Under the pieces are notes generated by a model that had not been told where the DNA came from, ran no database searches, and worked only from the letters and a program-made list of their open reading frames with translations. 46,583 bases of DNA from an uncultured Oscillibacter sp. (lineage in GTDB: Bacteria; Bacillota; Clostridia; Oscillospirales; Oscillospiraceae): the NCBI GenBank assembly GCA_910585165.1, contig CAJUBX010000007.1, forward strand, positions 1 to 46,583, given 5' to 3'. This document shows positions 22,439 to 32,949 of this stretch, piece after piece. The translations under genes and the position numbers were made by a program. Numbering within the stretch: the stretch's first letter is position 1; every line of letters starts with the position of its first letter.

Positions 22439-22613
22439 CAATTTGACGGGGAAATTTTGAAAGGGTCCACCTATTTCAGGCGGCCCCTTCCAAATCCGGC
22501 ATAGGAGGTCGAATCCGTGCAGCCTGGCGGCGGACAGCCGCCTCCGCGCCCTCCCTTTCAAGTGCAAGGCTTCAGGCGGAAAATCTTTTAAAGCGCCTTT
22601 ATAAAATACCTTA

Positions 22614-25001
22614 TCATTTCATCGTTACTACGGTTACGCCGGTCTCTCCCTCGCCGTAGACGCCCAGGCGGAAGCTTTTCACCGCCTTGCTCCGGCGGAG
22701 AACGCCGTGGACGGCCTTGCGCAATGCCCCGGTGCCCTTGCCGTGAATAATAGTGACGGTCTCCAGCCTGCCCATGACGGCGGCGGAGAGGAAGCCCTCC
22801 ACCACGCTTTCCGCCTCCAGGGTCTCCATTCCCCGGATATCCAGCTCCCGGCTGGCGGCGGCGCGGAAGGTCCGGGTCCCGCCGGAGGCGGCGGAGGGCT
22901 TCGGCTTCCGGGCGGCCCGCTCGCCGTCCTCAATAAGCCGGACCTCCTCCGCCTTCGCCTTCATTTTCAGCACGCCCGCCTTCAATTGCAAAACGCCGTC
23001 CTTCCCCACGGAAATCACCTCGGCGCTCTGGCGCACGCCGGGGATTTCAACCAGGTCCCCCTTTTGAATGGGGCGGCTGGGCTTGGGGATGGGCTCCGGG
23101 CGGTCCTTTTCGCTGCGGAGGCGGTCCTCCGCCCGGTTCAATCCGGCGCGGATGGCGGCCTGGGCGTCGTTGATGTTTTGGGCGGAATCCGCCGCCGCCT
23201 GCCGCCGCCGGAGCTCCGCCAGCTCGTTAAAGGTCTGGTCCGCAGCGGCCTTGGCGTCCCGGAGGATGCGCTTGGCCTCCGCCTCGCCCCGGCTCCGGGC
23301 GTTCTCCTTGGCCCGCTCCATCTGCTCCCGGAATTCCCGGGCCTTGCGGGCGTCCTCCTCCCGCTGGCGGTAGAGGCAGTCCGACTCCAGCTCCCGTTTT
23401 TCCAGGGCCTGGCGCTTTTCCTCCAGCCGGGTCAGCACGTCCTCAAACCGGACGCTGTCCCCGCTCATCTGCGTCTGGGCGGCGGCGATGACCGCCTCCG
23501 GCAGGCCCAGCCGCCGGGAGATGGCAAAGGCGTTGGACTTGCCGGGGATGCCGGTCAGAAGCCGGTAGGTGGGGCTGAGGGTCTCCACATTAAACTCGCA
23601 GGAGGCGTTCTCCACCCCGGCGGTGGTCATGGCAAAGGTCTTGAGCTCCGCGTAATGGGTGGTGGCGGCAATCCTCGCCCCTCTGGCCCGGACGTGCTGG
23701 ATGACGGCGATAGCCAAGGCCGCGCCCTCCACCGGGTCCGTACCCGCCCCCAGCTCGTCAAAGAGAATGAGGCTTTTCCCGTCCGCCTCCTTCAAAATCC
23801 CCACGATGTTGGCCATGTGGGCGGAGAAGGTGGAAAGGCTCTGCTCGATGCTCTGCTCGTCGCCGATATCCGCCAGCACCCGGTCATAGACCGCCACGGC
23901 GCTGCGCTCCGCCGCCGGGATATGGAGGCCGCATTGGGTCATCAGGGTCAGCAGGCCCAGGGTTTTCAGCGAGACGGTCTTGCCCCCGGTGTTGGGACCG
24001 GTGATGACCAGGGTGTCGAAGGCGTCCCCCAGCTCCAGGTCAATGGGCACCGCCGTCTTGGGGTCCAGGAGAGGGTGCCGGGCCTTCCGCAGGCGGGTGG
24101 CCCCGTCCCGCCGGACCTCCGGCCGCACGCCGTCCATTTTATAGCTCAGCCCTCCCCGGGCGAAAATCAGGTCCAGGTGCACCAGAGCGTCGTAGTCCCA
24201 CTGAATATCCTCCCGGTGGGCGGCGGCCTCGGCGGAGAGCTCCGCCAGGATGCGCTCAATCTCCTTTTGCTCCTTGGCCTCCAGCTCCACGTACTCGTTG
24301 TTGGCCTGGACCACCCCCATGGGCTCCACAAAAACCGTGGCCCCGGAGGAGGAGATGTCGTGGACCAGGCCGGGGAGGTTCCCCTTCTGCTCCGCCTTCA
24401 CCGGAACCACAAAGCGGCCGTCCCGCTGGGTGATGATGGCCTCCTGCAGCACCTTGGCGTAGCTGGGAGAGGAGATGATTTTCTGGAGAATCTGGCGGCT
24501 CTTGGCCTGGGCGGAGCGCATATGGCGGCGGATGTCCGCCAGCTCCGGGGAGGCCGCGTCGGCGATGGTGTCCTCGTCGGGGATGCAGCGCTTGATCTTG
24601 TCCTCCAGGAAGCGGTTCCCGTGGAGGGAGAGAAACAGGTGGTCGATGGCGGTCTTCTCCGCCGCTTCATCATTGAAATACTCCTTGGCCCGGCGGGCGG
24701 CGGTGAGCAGGTCCGCAATGCGCAGAAGCTCCCGGGTGTTCAGGCTGCCGCCCCGGTCCGCCCGGTCCAGCGCCTCCTCCACCGGCTTCACCCGGTCGAA
24801 GGAGGGCGCGCCCCGCCGCCCGATCATCTGTCGGGCCGCATCGGTCTGGTCCAGAAGACGGAGGACCTCCTCCGCCTCCGTCTCCGGGGAGACCCGGAGG
24901 GCCCGCTCCTTGGCCTCGGCGCTGACCGCCTGGTCCGCCAGCAATTGCAGCACCCTGGGCAGCTCCAGGGTGCGGAGGGATTTTTCAAACAGCTCGCTCA
25001 T
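22614..25001 (-). CDS. mutS2: Endonuclease MutS2
   Basis: A 795-residue MutS2 (RqcU). Order: helical lever/clamp region, ATPase with Walker A GPNTGGKTVSLKTLGL (about 335-350), Walker B LILFDELGAGTDPVEGAAL, a long coiled coil (about 515-620, rich in Glu/Arg/Lys), and a C-terminal Smr domain (about 715-795) with LDIRGMETLEAE and HGKGTGALR, the usual nuclease motifs. MutS2 suppresses homologous recombination and, in Bacillus, senses collided ribosomes. The start MSELFEKSL has AGGAGG seven bases upstream; the 28 upstream residues in frame are not coding. It is separated from recO by the 161-bp miniature element. Confidence 0.95.
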   Translation of the reverse strand: MSELFEKSLRTLELPRVLQLLADQAVSAEAKERALRVSPETEAEEVLRLLDQTDAARQMIGRRGAPSFDRVKPVEEALDRADRGGSLNTRELLRIADLLTAARRAKEYFNDEAAEKTAIDHLFLSLHGNRFLEDKIKRCIPDEDTIADAASPELADIRRHMRSAQAKSRQILQKIISSPSYAKVLQEAIITQRDGRFVVPVKAEQKGNLPGLVHDISSSGATVFVEPMGVVQANNEYVELEAKEQKEIERILAELSAEAAAHREDIQWDYDALVHLDLIFARGGLSYKMDGVRPEVRRDGATRLRKARHPLLDPKTAVPIDLELGDAFDTLVITGPNTGGKTVSLKTLGLLTLMTQCGLHIPAAERSAVAVYDRVLADIGDEQSIEQSLSTFSAHMANIVGILKEADGKSLILFDELGAGTDPVEGAALAIAVIQHVRARGARIAATTHYAELKTFAMTTAGVENASCEFNVETLSPTYRLLTGIPGKSNAFAISRRLGLPEAVIAAAQTQMSGDSVRFEDVLTRLEEKRQALEKRELESDCLYRQREEDARKAREFREQMERAKENARSRGEAEAKRILRDAKAAADQTFNELAELRRRQAAADSAQNINDAQAAIRAGLNRAEDRLRSEKDRPEPIPKPSRPIQKGDLVEIPGVRQSAEVISVGKDGVLQLKAGVLKMKAKAEEVRLIEDGERAARKPKPSAASGGTRTFRAAASRELDIRGMETLEAESVVEGFLSAAVMGRLETVTIIHGKGTGALRKAVHGVLRRSKAVKSFRLGVYGEGETGVTVVTMK

Positions 25002-25108
25002 GGAAATTCCTCCTGTCAAGGGAATCCGCTTTCCGGCCCTTCCGCCGCAGGGACTTTGCCCAGCTTTCGGCAGGCCGGCGCTCATACGCGGATCACAAAA
25101 CGCTTTTA

Positions 25109-25269
25109 GAAGCTGTATTCATAGGCGGGGGATGCTGGATTGGCGAAGATTTTTTTCGCCAGACAAGGAAATTTTCCGCAGGAATCCTGACGGATTTCAA
25201 GGGAAATTGACACCGTATGGCGGAAAAAAGACCGCCAGGACAGCGTTCAACGCCTATGAATACAGCTTC
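25109..25269. mobile_element. Miniature inverted-repeat element D (161 bp) at the recO 3' end
   Basis: Perfect 19-base terminal repeats, GAAGCTGTATTCATAGGCG (25109-25127) and its complement (25251-25269), with TTA on both sides (25106-25108, 25270-25272). The length equals that of element A and the 25-base core (25177-25201) is identical to it, while the flanking stems differ in sequence but still pair (AATTTTCC/GGGAAATT, CGCCA/TGGCG, GCTG/CAGC). The right end lies within recO and provides its last codons and stop. Confidence 0.85.
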
Positions 25270-26006
25270 TTATAAAAATCCAGGGTCGAAAAGCCCCGCT
25301 CCAGCTGGGCGTAAAGAAAGGCTTCCGCCGCCGCCGCAAGGCGGCGCAGGGGCTCCTCCCCCAGCCGGAAGGAGTATAGCCGCCTGGGGTCCCCATACAC
25401 AATATGCCGCAGGGCCGCCAGGGAATCCCGGCACAGGGGCCGCCCTCCTCCCCCGCCGCATTTCCGGCAGCGGAGCACCCCCTGGACCGGGTCCAGCACC
25501 GGGTCCACCGGGTCCGCCCGGCCGCAGAGGGCGCAGGCGTCCGCCAGGGGCTCATAGCCCGTAAGGCACAAAAGCCGCAGCTCAAAGGCGGGCTTTACCA
25601 GGGCGGGAGGCTTGTGTAAAGCGGAAAGGGCATACAGCCCGTTGAGGAGATGGCGCACAAGCTCCGGAGCGGGGACGTTCTCCGGGCAGACAGCCTCCGT
25701 CAGCTCCGCCATGTAGCAGCCCAGGGCCAGGGCCGCCAGGTCCCCCCCCCGGAGCCCGTCGAAGAGGTCCAGGGTGGAGGCGTCGCTGGCATAATGCCAG
25801 TCCTTCCGCTGGTACAGCGTCCACTCGGCGTAGGCCAGGGGCTGGGCGGCGGCGGCAAATTTGCAGTTCTTCCGCCGGGCTCCCCGGGCAATCACCCCGA
25901 TTTTCCCCTGCTCCCAGGTCAGCAGGGTCAGGATTTTATCCGTCTCTTTGGTCTCCGTCTCCCGGAGGACCACGCCGCGGTCCACAAGATAGGGCGTTCC
26001 CGCCAC
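25254..26006 (-). CDS. recO: DNA repair protein RecO
   Basis: A 250-residue RecO, normal length. An N-terminal OB fold (DRGVVLRETETKETDKILTLLTWEQGKIGVIARGARR), a helical middle, and a zinc finger near residues 150-190 (CLTGYEPLADACALCGR and CRKCGGG) match the family. RecO loads RecA on gapped DNA with RecR and RecF. The final residues KLYS and the stop are encoded by the end of miniature element D, so the original C-terminus was replaced; function is probably kept because the tail is not conserved. It lies in the usual order era-yqzL-recO. The start is 26006, a little after the yqzL stop. Confidence 0.95.
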   Translation of the reverse strand: MAGTPYLVDRGVVLRETETKETDKILTLLTWEQGKIGVIARGARRKNCKFAAAAQPLAYAEWTLYQRKDWHYASDASTLDLFDGLRGGDLAALALGCYMAELTEAVCPENVPAPELVRHLLNGLYALSALHKPPALVKPAFELRLLCLTGYEPLADACALCGRADPVDPVLDPVQGVLRCRKCGGGGGRPLCRDSLAALRHIVYGDPRRLYSFRLGEEPLRRLAAAAEAFLYAQLERGFSTLDFYKKLYS

Positions 26007-26050
26007 GGCGGCCCCCTCCTTTTATGTACGGGAAGTAGAATTCTCCCCGT

Positions 26051-26164
26051 TTATGACAAATTGTTTTCTTTTTCGTCCTCCGCCGACCGGTAGAGCATAT
26101 AGGCCAGGGGTTCTCCGGTCAGGCAGAACAGCTCCCAGAGGGGCGCGGGTTCCATGTTTTCCAT
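26051..26164 (-). CDS. yqzL: YqzL-like small protein
   Basis: A 37-residue protein, MENMEPAPLWELFCLTGEPLAYMLYRSAEDEKENNLS. YqzL proteins are short, with a W-x(2)F-x(2)TG-x(2)xxY pattern, and lie between era and recO in many Firmicutes; both length and position agree. The function is unknown. AGGAGG precedes the ATG at 26164; the same frame is open further upstream but those residues have no ribosome site. It would be missed by length cut-offs. Confidence 0.75.
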   Translation of the reverse strand: MENMEPAPLWELFCLTGEPLAYMLYRSAEDEKENNLS

Positions 26165-26299
26165 GTCGCAGGCCTCCTTTTGGGGATAGTCTGCGAAGGC
26201 TGTCGAATCCGGATACCTGGAAAGTTCCGGCGGATTTGGAACCGGATTTTCCATAAGGCGGCGGCAAACGCCGCGCGCCCGGGTTTATCCGGCGGCGCC

Positions 26300-27199
26300 T
26301 CAGTCCTCCCGGTAGCCCAGGCTGCGGACGTAGTTCACGTTATCCCGCCAGTTCTCCTTGACCTTCACCCAGGTCTCCAGATAAATCTGCGTCCCCATAA
26401 ATTTTTCCATGTCGTGCCGGGCCAGGGAGCTGATTTTTTTCAGCATGGCCCCCTGCTTCCCGATGATGATGCCCTTGTGGCTGGCCTTTTCGCAGTAGAT
26501 TACGGCCCCCACGTCCACGATGCCGCAATCCCGCTCGGAAAACTTGGTGATCTCCACGGCGGTGCCGTGGGGAATCTCCTTGTCCAGGCAGAGAAGCAGC
26601 TTCTCCCGGAGCAGCTCTCCCATGACCGCCCGCTCCGGCTGGTCGGAGACCTGCCCGTCGGGAAAGAGCTGGGGACCCTCCTCCGCGTAGTTTTGCAGCT
26701 CCGCCATCAGCTCCTCCAGGCCGTCGCCGGTGCGGGCGGAGATGGGGATAATGGCGTCGAAGCCATCCCATTCGCCGCTGTAAGCGGCGATGACGGGCAG
26801 CAGCTCCGCCGGTTCCACGGTGTCGATTTTGTTGATGGCCAGAATGCAGCGCAGCTTTTCTTCCCGGACCCGGCGGATAAGCTCCTTTTCCGGCCCGCCC
26901 ACGTGGGGGATGGGTTCCACCAGCAGCAGGGCGCAGTCCACGTCGGAGAGGCTGGCGGCCACCACCTTGACCATATAGTCCCCCAGGGCGGACTTGGGCC
27001 GGTGAAGGCCGGGGGTGTCCATCAGGACAAACTGGGCGTCCCCCCGGTTGACCACGCCGTAGATACGGTTCCGGGTGGTCTGGGCCTTGTTGGAGACGAT
27101 GGCGATTTTCTCCCCCACCAGGGCGTTGGTCAGGCTGGATTTGCCCACGTTGGGGCGGCCGCAGACGGTGATCATGGCGGTTTTTTTGATGTTGGACAT
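26300..27199 (-). CDS. era: GTPase Era
   Basis: A 299-residue Era, full length. GTPase motifs: G1 GRPNVGKSSL (residues 14-23), G2 TTR, G3 DTPG (about 61-64), G4 NKID (about 123-126), G5 SAR. The C-terminal KH domain has GIIIGKQGAMLKKISSLARHDMEKFMG. Era binds 16S rRNA near its 3' end and assists 30S maturation. A GAGGATC site lies before the ATG. It is the first gene of era-yqzL-recO(-mutS2) on this strand. Confidence 0.97.
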   Translation of the reverse strand: MSNIKKTAMITVCGRPNVGKSSLTNALVGEKIAIVSNKAQTTRNRIYGVVNRGDAQFVLMDTPGLHRPKSALGDYMVKVVAASLSDVDCALLLVEPIPHVGGPEKELIRRVREEKLRCILAINKIDTVEPAELLPVIAAYSGEWDGFDAIIPISARTGDGLEELMAELQNYAEEGPQLFPDGQVSDQPERAVMGELLREKLLLCLDKEIPHGTAVEITKFSERDCGIVDVGAVIYCEKASHKGIIIGKQGAMLKKISSLARHDMEKFMGTQIYLETWVKVKENWRDNVNYVRSLGYRED

Positions 27200-27510
27200 A
27201 GGTGATCCTCAACTTTCTTTGAGCGTTTTGGGGCCTTGCAGGAAAGAGGGGCGGCGCAAGCGCCGGAGTGCGGCAGCAAAAAGAGGAAAACGCGCCTTTC
27301 AGCGGCTGCCAGAACTCCCGCTTGCACAACGCCGTGGGCTGGAGACTTGCGTATCAAACCAACAACGCTTCTTGCGCGCCCCCCGTTTTCTCTCTTCCAC
27401 CGTGCACGGCGCATTCTCTCTTTTCGCAAAAGAGAGAATGGGGGGTGCAGCGGACCAGCCGCCGCCGGCTGCCAAGCTCTCCCGCCCGCCAGGGCGGGAA
27501 ACTGTTCTCC
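27200..27510. other. Intergenic region between uvrA and era with hairpin
   Basis: Within the 311-base gap, CATTCTCTCTTTT (27412-27424) pairs perfectly with AAAAGAGAGAATG (27428-27440), and flanking GCGCCCCCC and GGGGGGTGC can extend or compete with it. It is a probable terminator or message-stabilising hairpin after uvrA. No reading frame in the gap has a ribosome site I trust. Confidence 0.5.
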
Positions 27511-30339
<2,829 letters not shown>

Positions 30340-30414
30340 GGGATTCTCCTTACCGATAATCTGGACAAAGCGGGTGCGCCGCGCTTTATAGCGTAGCCGA
30401 ATGCATTTTTTATG

Positions 30415-31170
30415 TCAAGAGGGATTTTCCTGCATCTCTGCGGCCTCCGCCCGCCGGGCCAGGTAGAAGGCGCAGTCGAAGTAGATCATGAGGGTGTCCC
30501 GGTCCAGGATGTAGAAGGTGTCGCCGAATTGGACCTCACTGGGCGGATTCAGGTAGTTGACCCTGGCCCAGCGGATGCGCTGGCAGTCCAGGCCGATGCC
30601 CTCGAAGGAGGTGCTGACGGTGCTTCCGGAAATATGGATGCCCTCCTCCCGGCGGTGGGTCCCCTGGCGGTATCCCACGGGAGGCAGGCCGAAGACTTCG
30701 CCGCTGCCGGCTGTGAAAAGGTCCTCCCCGTAAGCAACCCGTGCGCCGATCCAGCGGTCAATCTCCTCCTGGGTGCAGGTGTAGCCTTGGGGAACCCCCT
30801 GGCAGGATACGACCTCCCACTCGTCAAAGCAGACGCTCTGCACGTTAAGCGGTGTCCCGAAATCCTCCGGGATAAACCGGAGGGGCCGGACAATCAGAAA
30901 CAGGGCGCAGAGGAGCACCACCCATGCCTCCCACAGGGAGGCCAGGAGAAGGACCCAGCCGCCCTTCCGCCCGCCGGACCTCCGCCGCTTCCGCACCCGC
31001 CGCAATACCAGGAAAATCCCCAGGTTCAGCGCCAGCGCCCCGGCGGCGATGGCATAGGCCGCGCCGGGGTTGGCTGCGGCCCAGCGGATGGGGGCTGTCA
31101 CCGCCACCACCAATGCGTACAGCAGAAGCACAGGGATGAGAATCCAGCCGAACAATGCCATAAACGCCAT
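30415..31170 (-). CDS. Membrane protein of unknown function
   Basis: A 251-residue protein with three probable membrane helices (about residues 4-26, 34-56, 71-95), a basic loop RRVRKRRRSGGRKGG between helices two and three, and a soluble C-terminal region of about 155 residues with three Cys (SVCFDEWEVVSCQGVPQGYTC). I recognise no family. It stands between ybaK and uvrA with short spacing and is probably part of the uvrB transcript, but nothing links it to repair. Confidence 0.65.
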   Translation of the reverse strand: MAFMALFGWILIPVLLLYALVVAVTAPIRWAAANPGAAYAIAAGALALNLGIFLVLRRVRKRRRSGGRKGGWVLLLASLWEAWVVLLCALFLIVRPLRFIPEDFGTPLNVQSVCFDEWEVVSCQGVPQGYTCTQEEIDRWIGARVAYGEDLFTAGSGEVFGLPPVGYRQGTHRREEGIHISGSTVSTSFEGIGLDCQRIRWARVNYLNPPSEVQFGDTFYILDRDTLMIYFDCAFYLARRAEAAEMQENPS

Positions 31171-31185
31171 TGCGCGAAGCCTCCC

Positions 31186-31692
31186 CTATCCCTGCCGGAC
31201 GGCGATGTCCGCCGTCTCCGCCCCCAGAAGAGCCAGCAGGGCCCGGGGCTCCACCTCCACCTGGGCCCCGATTTTCCCGGCGGAGACATAGACTGTCTCA
31301 AAATCCAGCACCGTCTGGTGGAATATCGCGGGATAGGGCTTCTTCATGCCCACGGGGCTGCACCCGCCCCGGATATAGCCCGTCACGGCGGCGATGTCCT
31401 TCACCGCCAAAAGCTCCACGGATTTCTCCCCCGCCGCCTTCGCCGCCTTTTTCAAATCCAGGCTGTCCGGCGCGGGAATGTCAAACACGTAGTACCCGCC
31501 CGAGGCTCCTCGCGCCACCAGGGTTTTAAAGGCCCGCTCCGGGTCCTGGCCCAAGGCCTGGGCCACGTGGACGCCGTAGTCCCGGGTGCCCTCCGGGCCC
31601 TCCCCCTCCTCGTAGAAATGGGGCCTATAGGGGACCTTCTTCTGGTCCAGAATCCGCATGACGTTGGTTTTCTCGTCCTTCTTCTTTGCCAT
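31186..31692 (-). CDS. ybaK: Cys-tRNA(Pro) deacylase, YbaK/EbsC family
   Basis: A 168-residue trans-editing enzyme that hydrolyses Cys-tRNA(Pro) and related mischarged tRNAs. Family blocks: TNVMRILDQKKVPYRPHFYEE (N-terminal), GQDPERAFKTLVARGASGGYYVFDIPA with the conserved Lys (about 57), and DIAAVTGYIRGGCSPVGMKKPYP with the GxCSPxG motif (about 107-120). It starts three bases after the EamA stop and is fifth in the radC-uvrB-mmcQ-EamA-ybaK run. Confidence 0.93.
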   Translation of the reverse strand: MAKKKDEKTNVMRILDQKKVPYRPHFYEEGEGPEGTRDYGVHVAQALGQDPERAFKTLVARGASGGYYVFDIPAPDSLDLKKAAKAAGEKSVELLAVKDIAAVTGYIRGGCSPVGMKKPYPAIFHQTVLDFETVYVSAGKIGAQVEVEPRALLALLGAETADIAVRQG

Positions 31693-31695
31693 ACC

Positions 31696-32568
31696 TCACC
31701 TCAGAATATACACGCCCGCCAGGACGCAGAAAATACCCAGCACCGCCGAAGGCCCCAGGGGCTCCCCAAAGGCCAGCATCCCCGTCAGGGCCGCCGCCGC
31801 CGGCTCCAGGCTGGCCAAAATGGCGGCCCGGCCCGGCTCCATCCGGGCCAGGCCCCAGGTATACAGCCCATAGGGCAGGGCGGTGGAAAACACCGTCAGG
31901 GCCAGGGCCGTCCCCCATACCGCCCCTCCCCCGCCGAAGGCCGCCGCCAGCTCCGCCGGGCGCAGAAGGACCAGGGAGGCCGGGCCGGCGAACAGGAAGG
32001 TCCACACCGTCACCGTCAAGGGCGGGTAATGGGCCAGGGCGAAGCGCCCAAAAATGCTGTACAGCGCGTAGAAAAACCCGGACCCCAGGCCCAGCAGCAC
32101 GCCGGGAAGGGTGACGGACAGCCCGCGGTCAAACACGCCGCAGACAAAGGCGCAGCCCAGCATCGTCAGCGCCAAGGCCGCAAGCTTTTTCCCCGTCACC
32201 GGCTCTTTCCAGAGCGCGGCGGAGAACAGCACCACGAAGGAAGGGGCCGTGTACAGCAGTATGGAAGCCGCCGCCAGGGAGCAGAGCTTCTGACAGGAAA
32301 AGTAGCACACGGTGAACAGCACCACGCTCACAACGCCGGTGCCGAAAAAATACTTCAGGTGCCGCCGCTCCACCCGGAACACGCTCCGGTCCCTGACGGC
32401 GAAAAACGCCGCCAGCAGCGCGCAGCCCCCCGCGTTCCGGACCAGGACGATGGACAGGGGCGAGAGGCCCGCCGCCATCAGCCGCCGGTTCCAAAGGCCG
32501 ATAACGCCCCACAGGGCGGCCGCCGCCAAAACAGCGGCGGCCGCCGGGGCTTTTTTCTGCCGTTCCAT
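31696..32568 (-). CDS. EamA/DMT-superfamily transporter
   Basis: A 290-residue membrane protein with ten predicted helices in two similar halves, each an EamA domain: WGVIGLWNRRLMAAGLSPLSIVLVRN begins the first and GVLLGLGSGFFYALYSIFGR the second, with ...EPLGPSAVLGIFCVLAGVYILR ending it. Such proteins export amino acids, nucleosides or other metabolites. The ATG abuts the mmcQ stop with no gap (TAGATG), so translation is coupled. The substrate cannot be told. Confidence 0.88.
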   Translation of the reverse strand: MERQKKAPAAAAVLAAAALWGVIGLWNRRLMAAGLSPLSIVLVRNAGGCALLAAFFAVRDRSVFRVERRHLKYFFGTGVVSVVLFTVCYFSCQKLCSLAAASILLYTAPSFVVLFSAALWKEPVTGKKLAALALTMLGCAFVCGVFDRGLSVTLPGVLLGLGSGFFYALYSIFGRFALAHYPPLTVTVWTFLFAGPASLVLLRPAELAAAFGGGGAVWGTALALTVFSTALPYGLYTWGLARMEPGRAAILASLEPAAAALTGMLAFGEPLGPSAVLGIFCVLAGVYILR

Positions 32569-32949
32569 CTATTCTCCCAAAATCTCCCTCTGCACATACT
32601 TGGAAAGCTTCTTCAAAACCAGTTCGTAGGACTGTGCGCACAGCTCCCGGAGAATCTCCTCCGGCAGGTCCCCGTCCAGCAGACAGGCGATCCAGCAGCG
32701 CTTGTCACAGTAAAACCCCGGCAGGATTTCCGGATGGGCCTCCCGCAAAAGCTCGCCCCGGGCGGGCTCGCACTTCAAATTTACCAGGTCATGCCCGTTG
32801 TACGCCTCATCCTTCATCCCCTGGGGGGAGCAGACGGCGGCAAAGAGCCTGCCCCGCACCATATATCGGAACCACGCCCACTCGGGCTTATAGTCCTTCT
32901 CCGCCCCGGGGAGGGACAGCAAATATTCGTCCAGCCATTCGTATTTCAT
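32569..32949 (-). CDS. MmcQ/YjbR-family protein
   Basis: A 126-residue protein of the MmcQ/YjbR (CyaY-like fold) family: LLSLPGAEKDYKPEWAWFRYMVRGRLFAAV, NLKCEPARGELLREAHPEILPGFYCDKRCWIACLLDGDLPEEILRELCAQSYELV. Members are thought to bind DNA or act as double-wing DNA-binding proteins; their cellular role is unclear. The ATG overlaps the uvrB stop by four bases (ATGA), suggesting a functional or at least expression link with nucleotide-excision repair. Confidence 0.88.
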   Translation of the reverse strand: MKYEWLDEYLLSLPGAEKDYKPEWAWFRYMVRGRLFAAVCSPQGMKDEAYNGHDLVNLKCEPARGELLREAHPEILPGFYCDKRCWIACLLDGDLPEEILRELCAQSYELVLKKLSKYVQREILGE

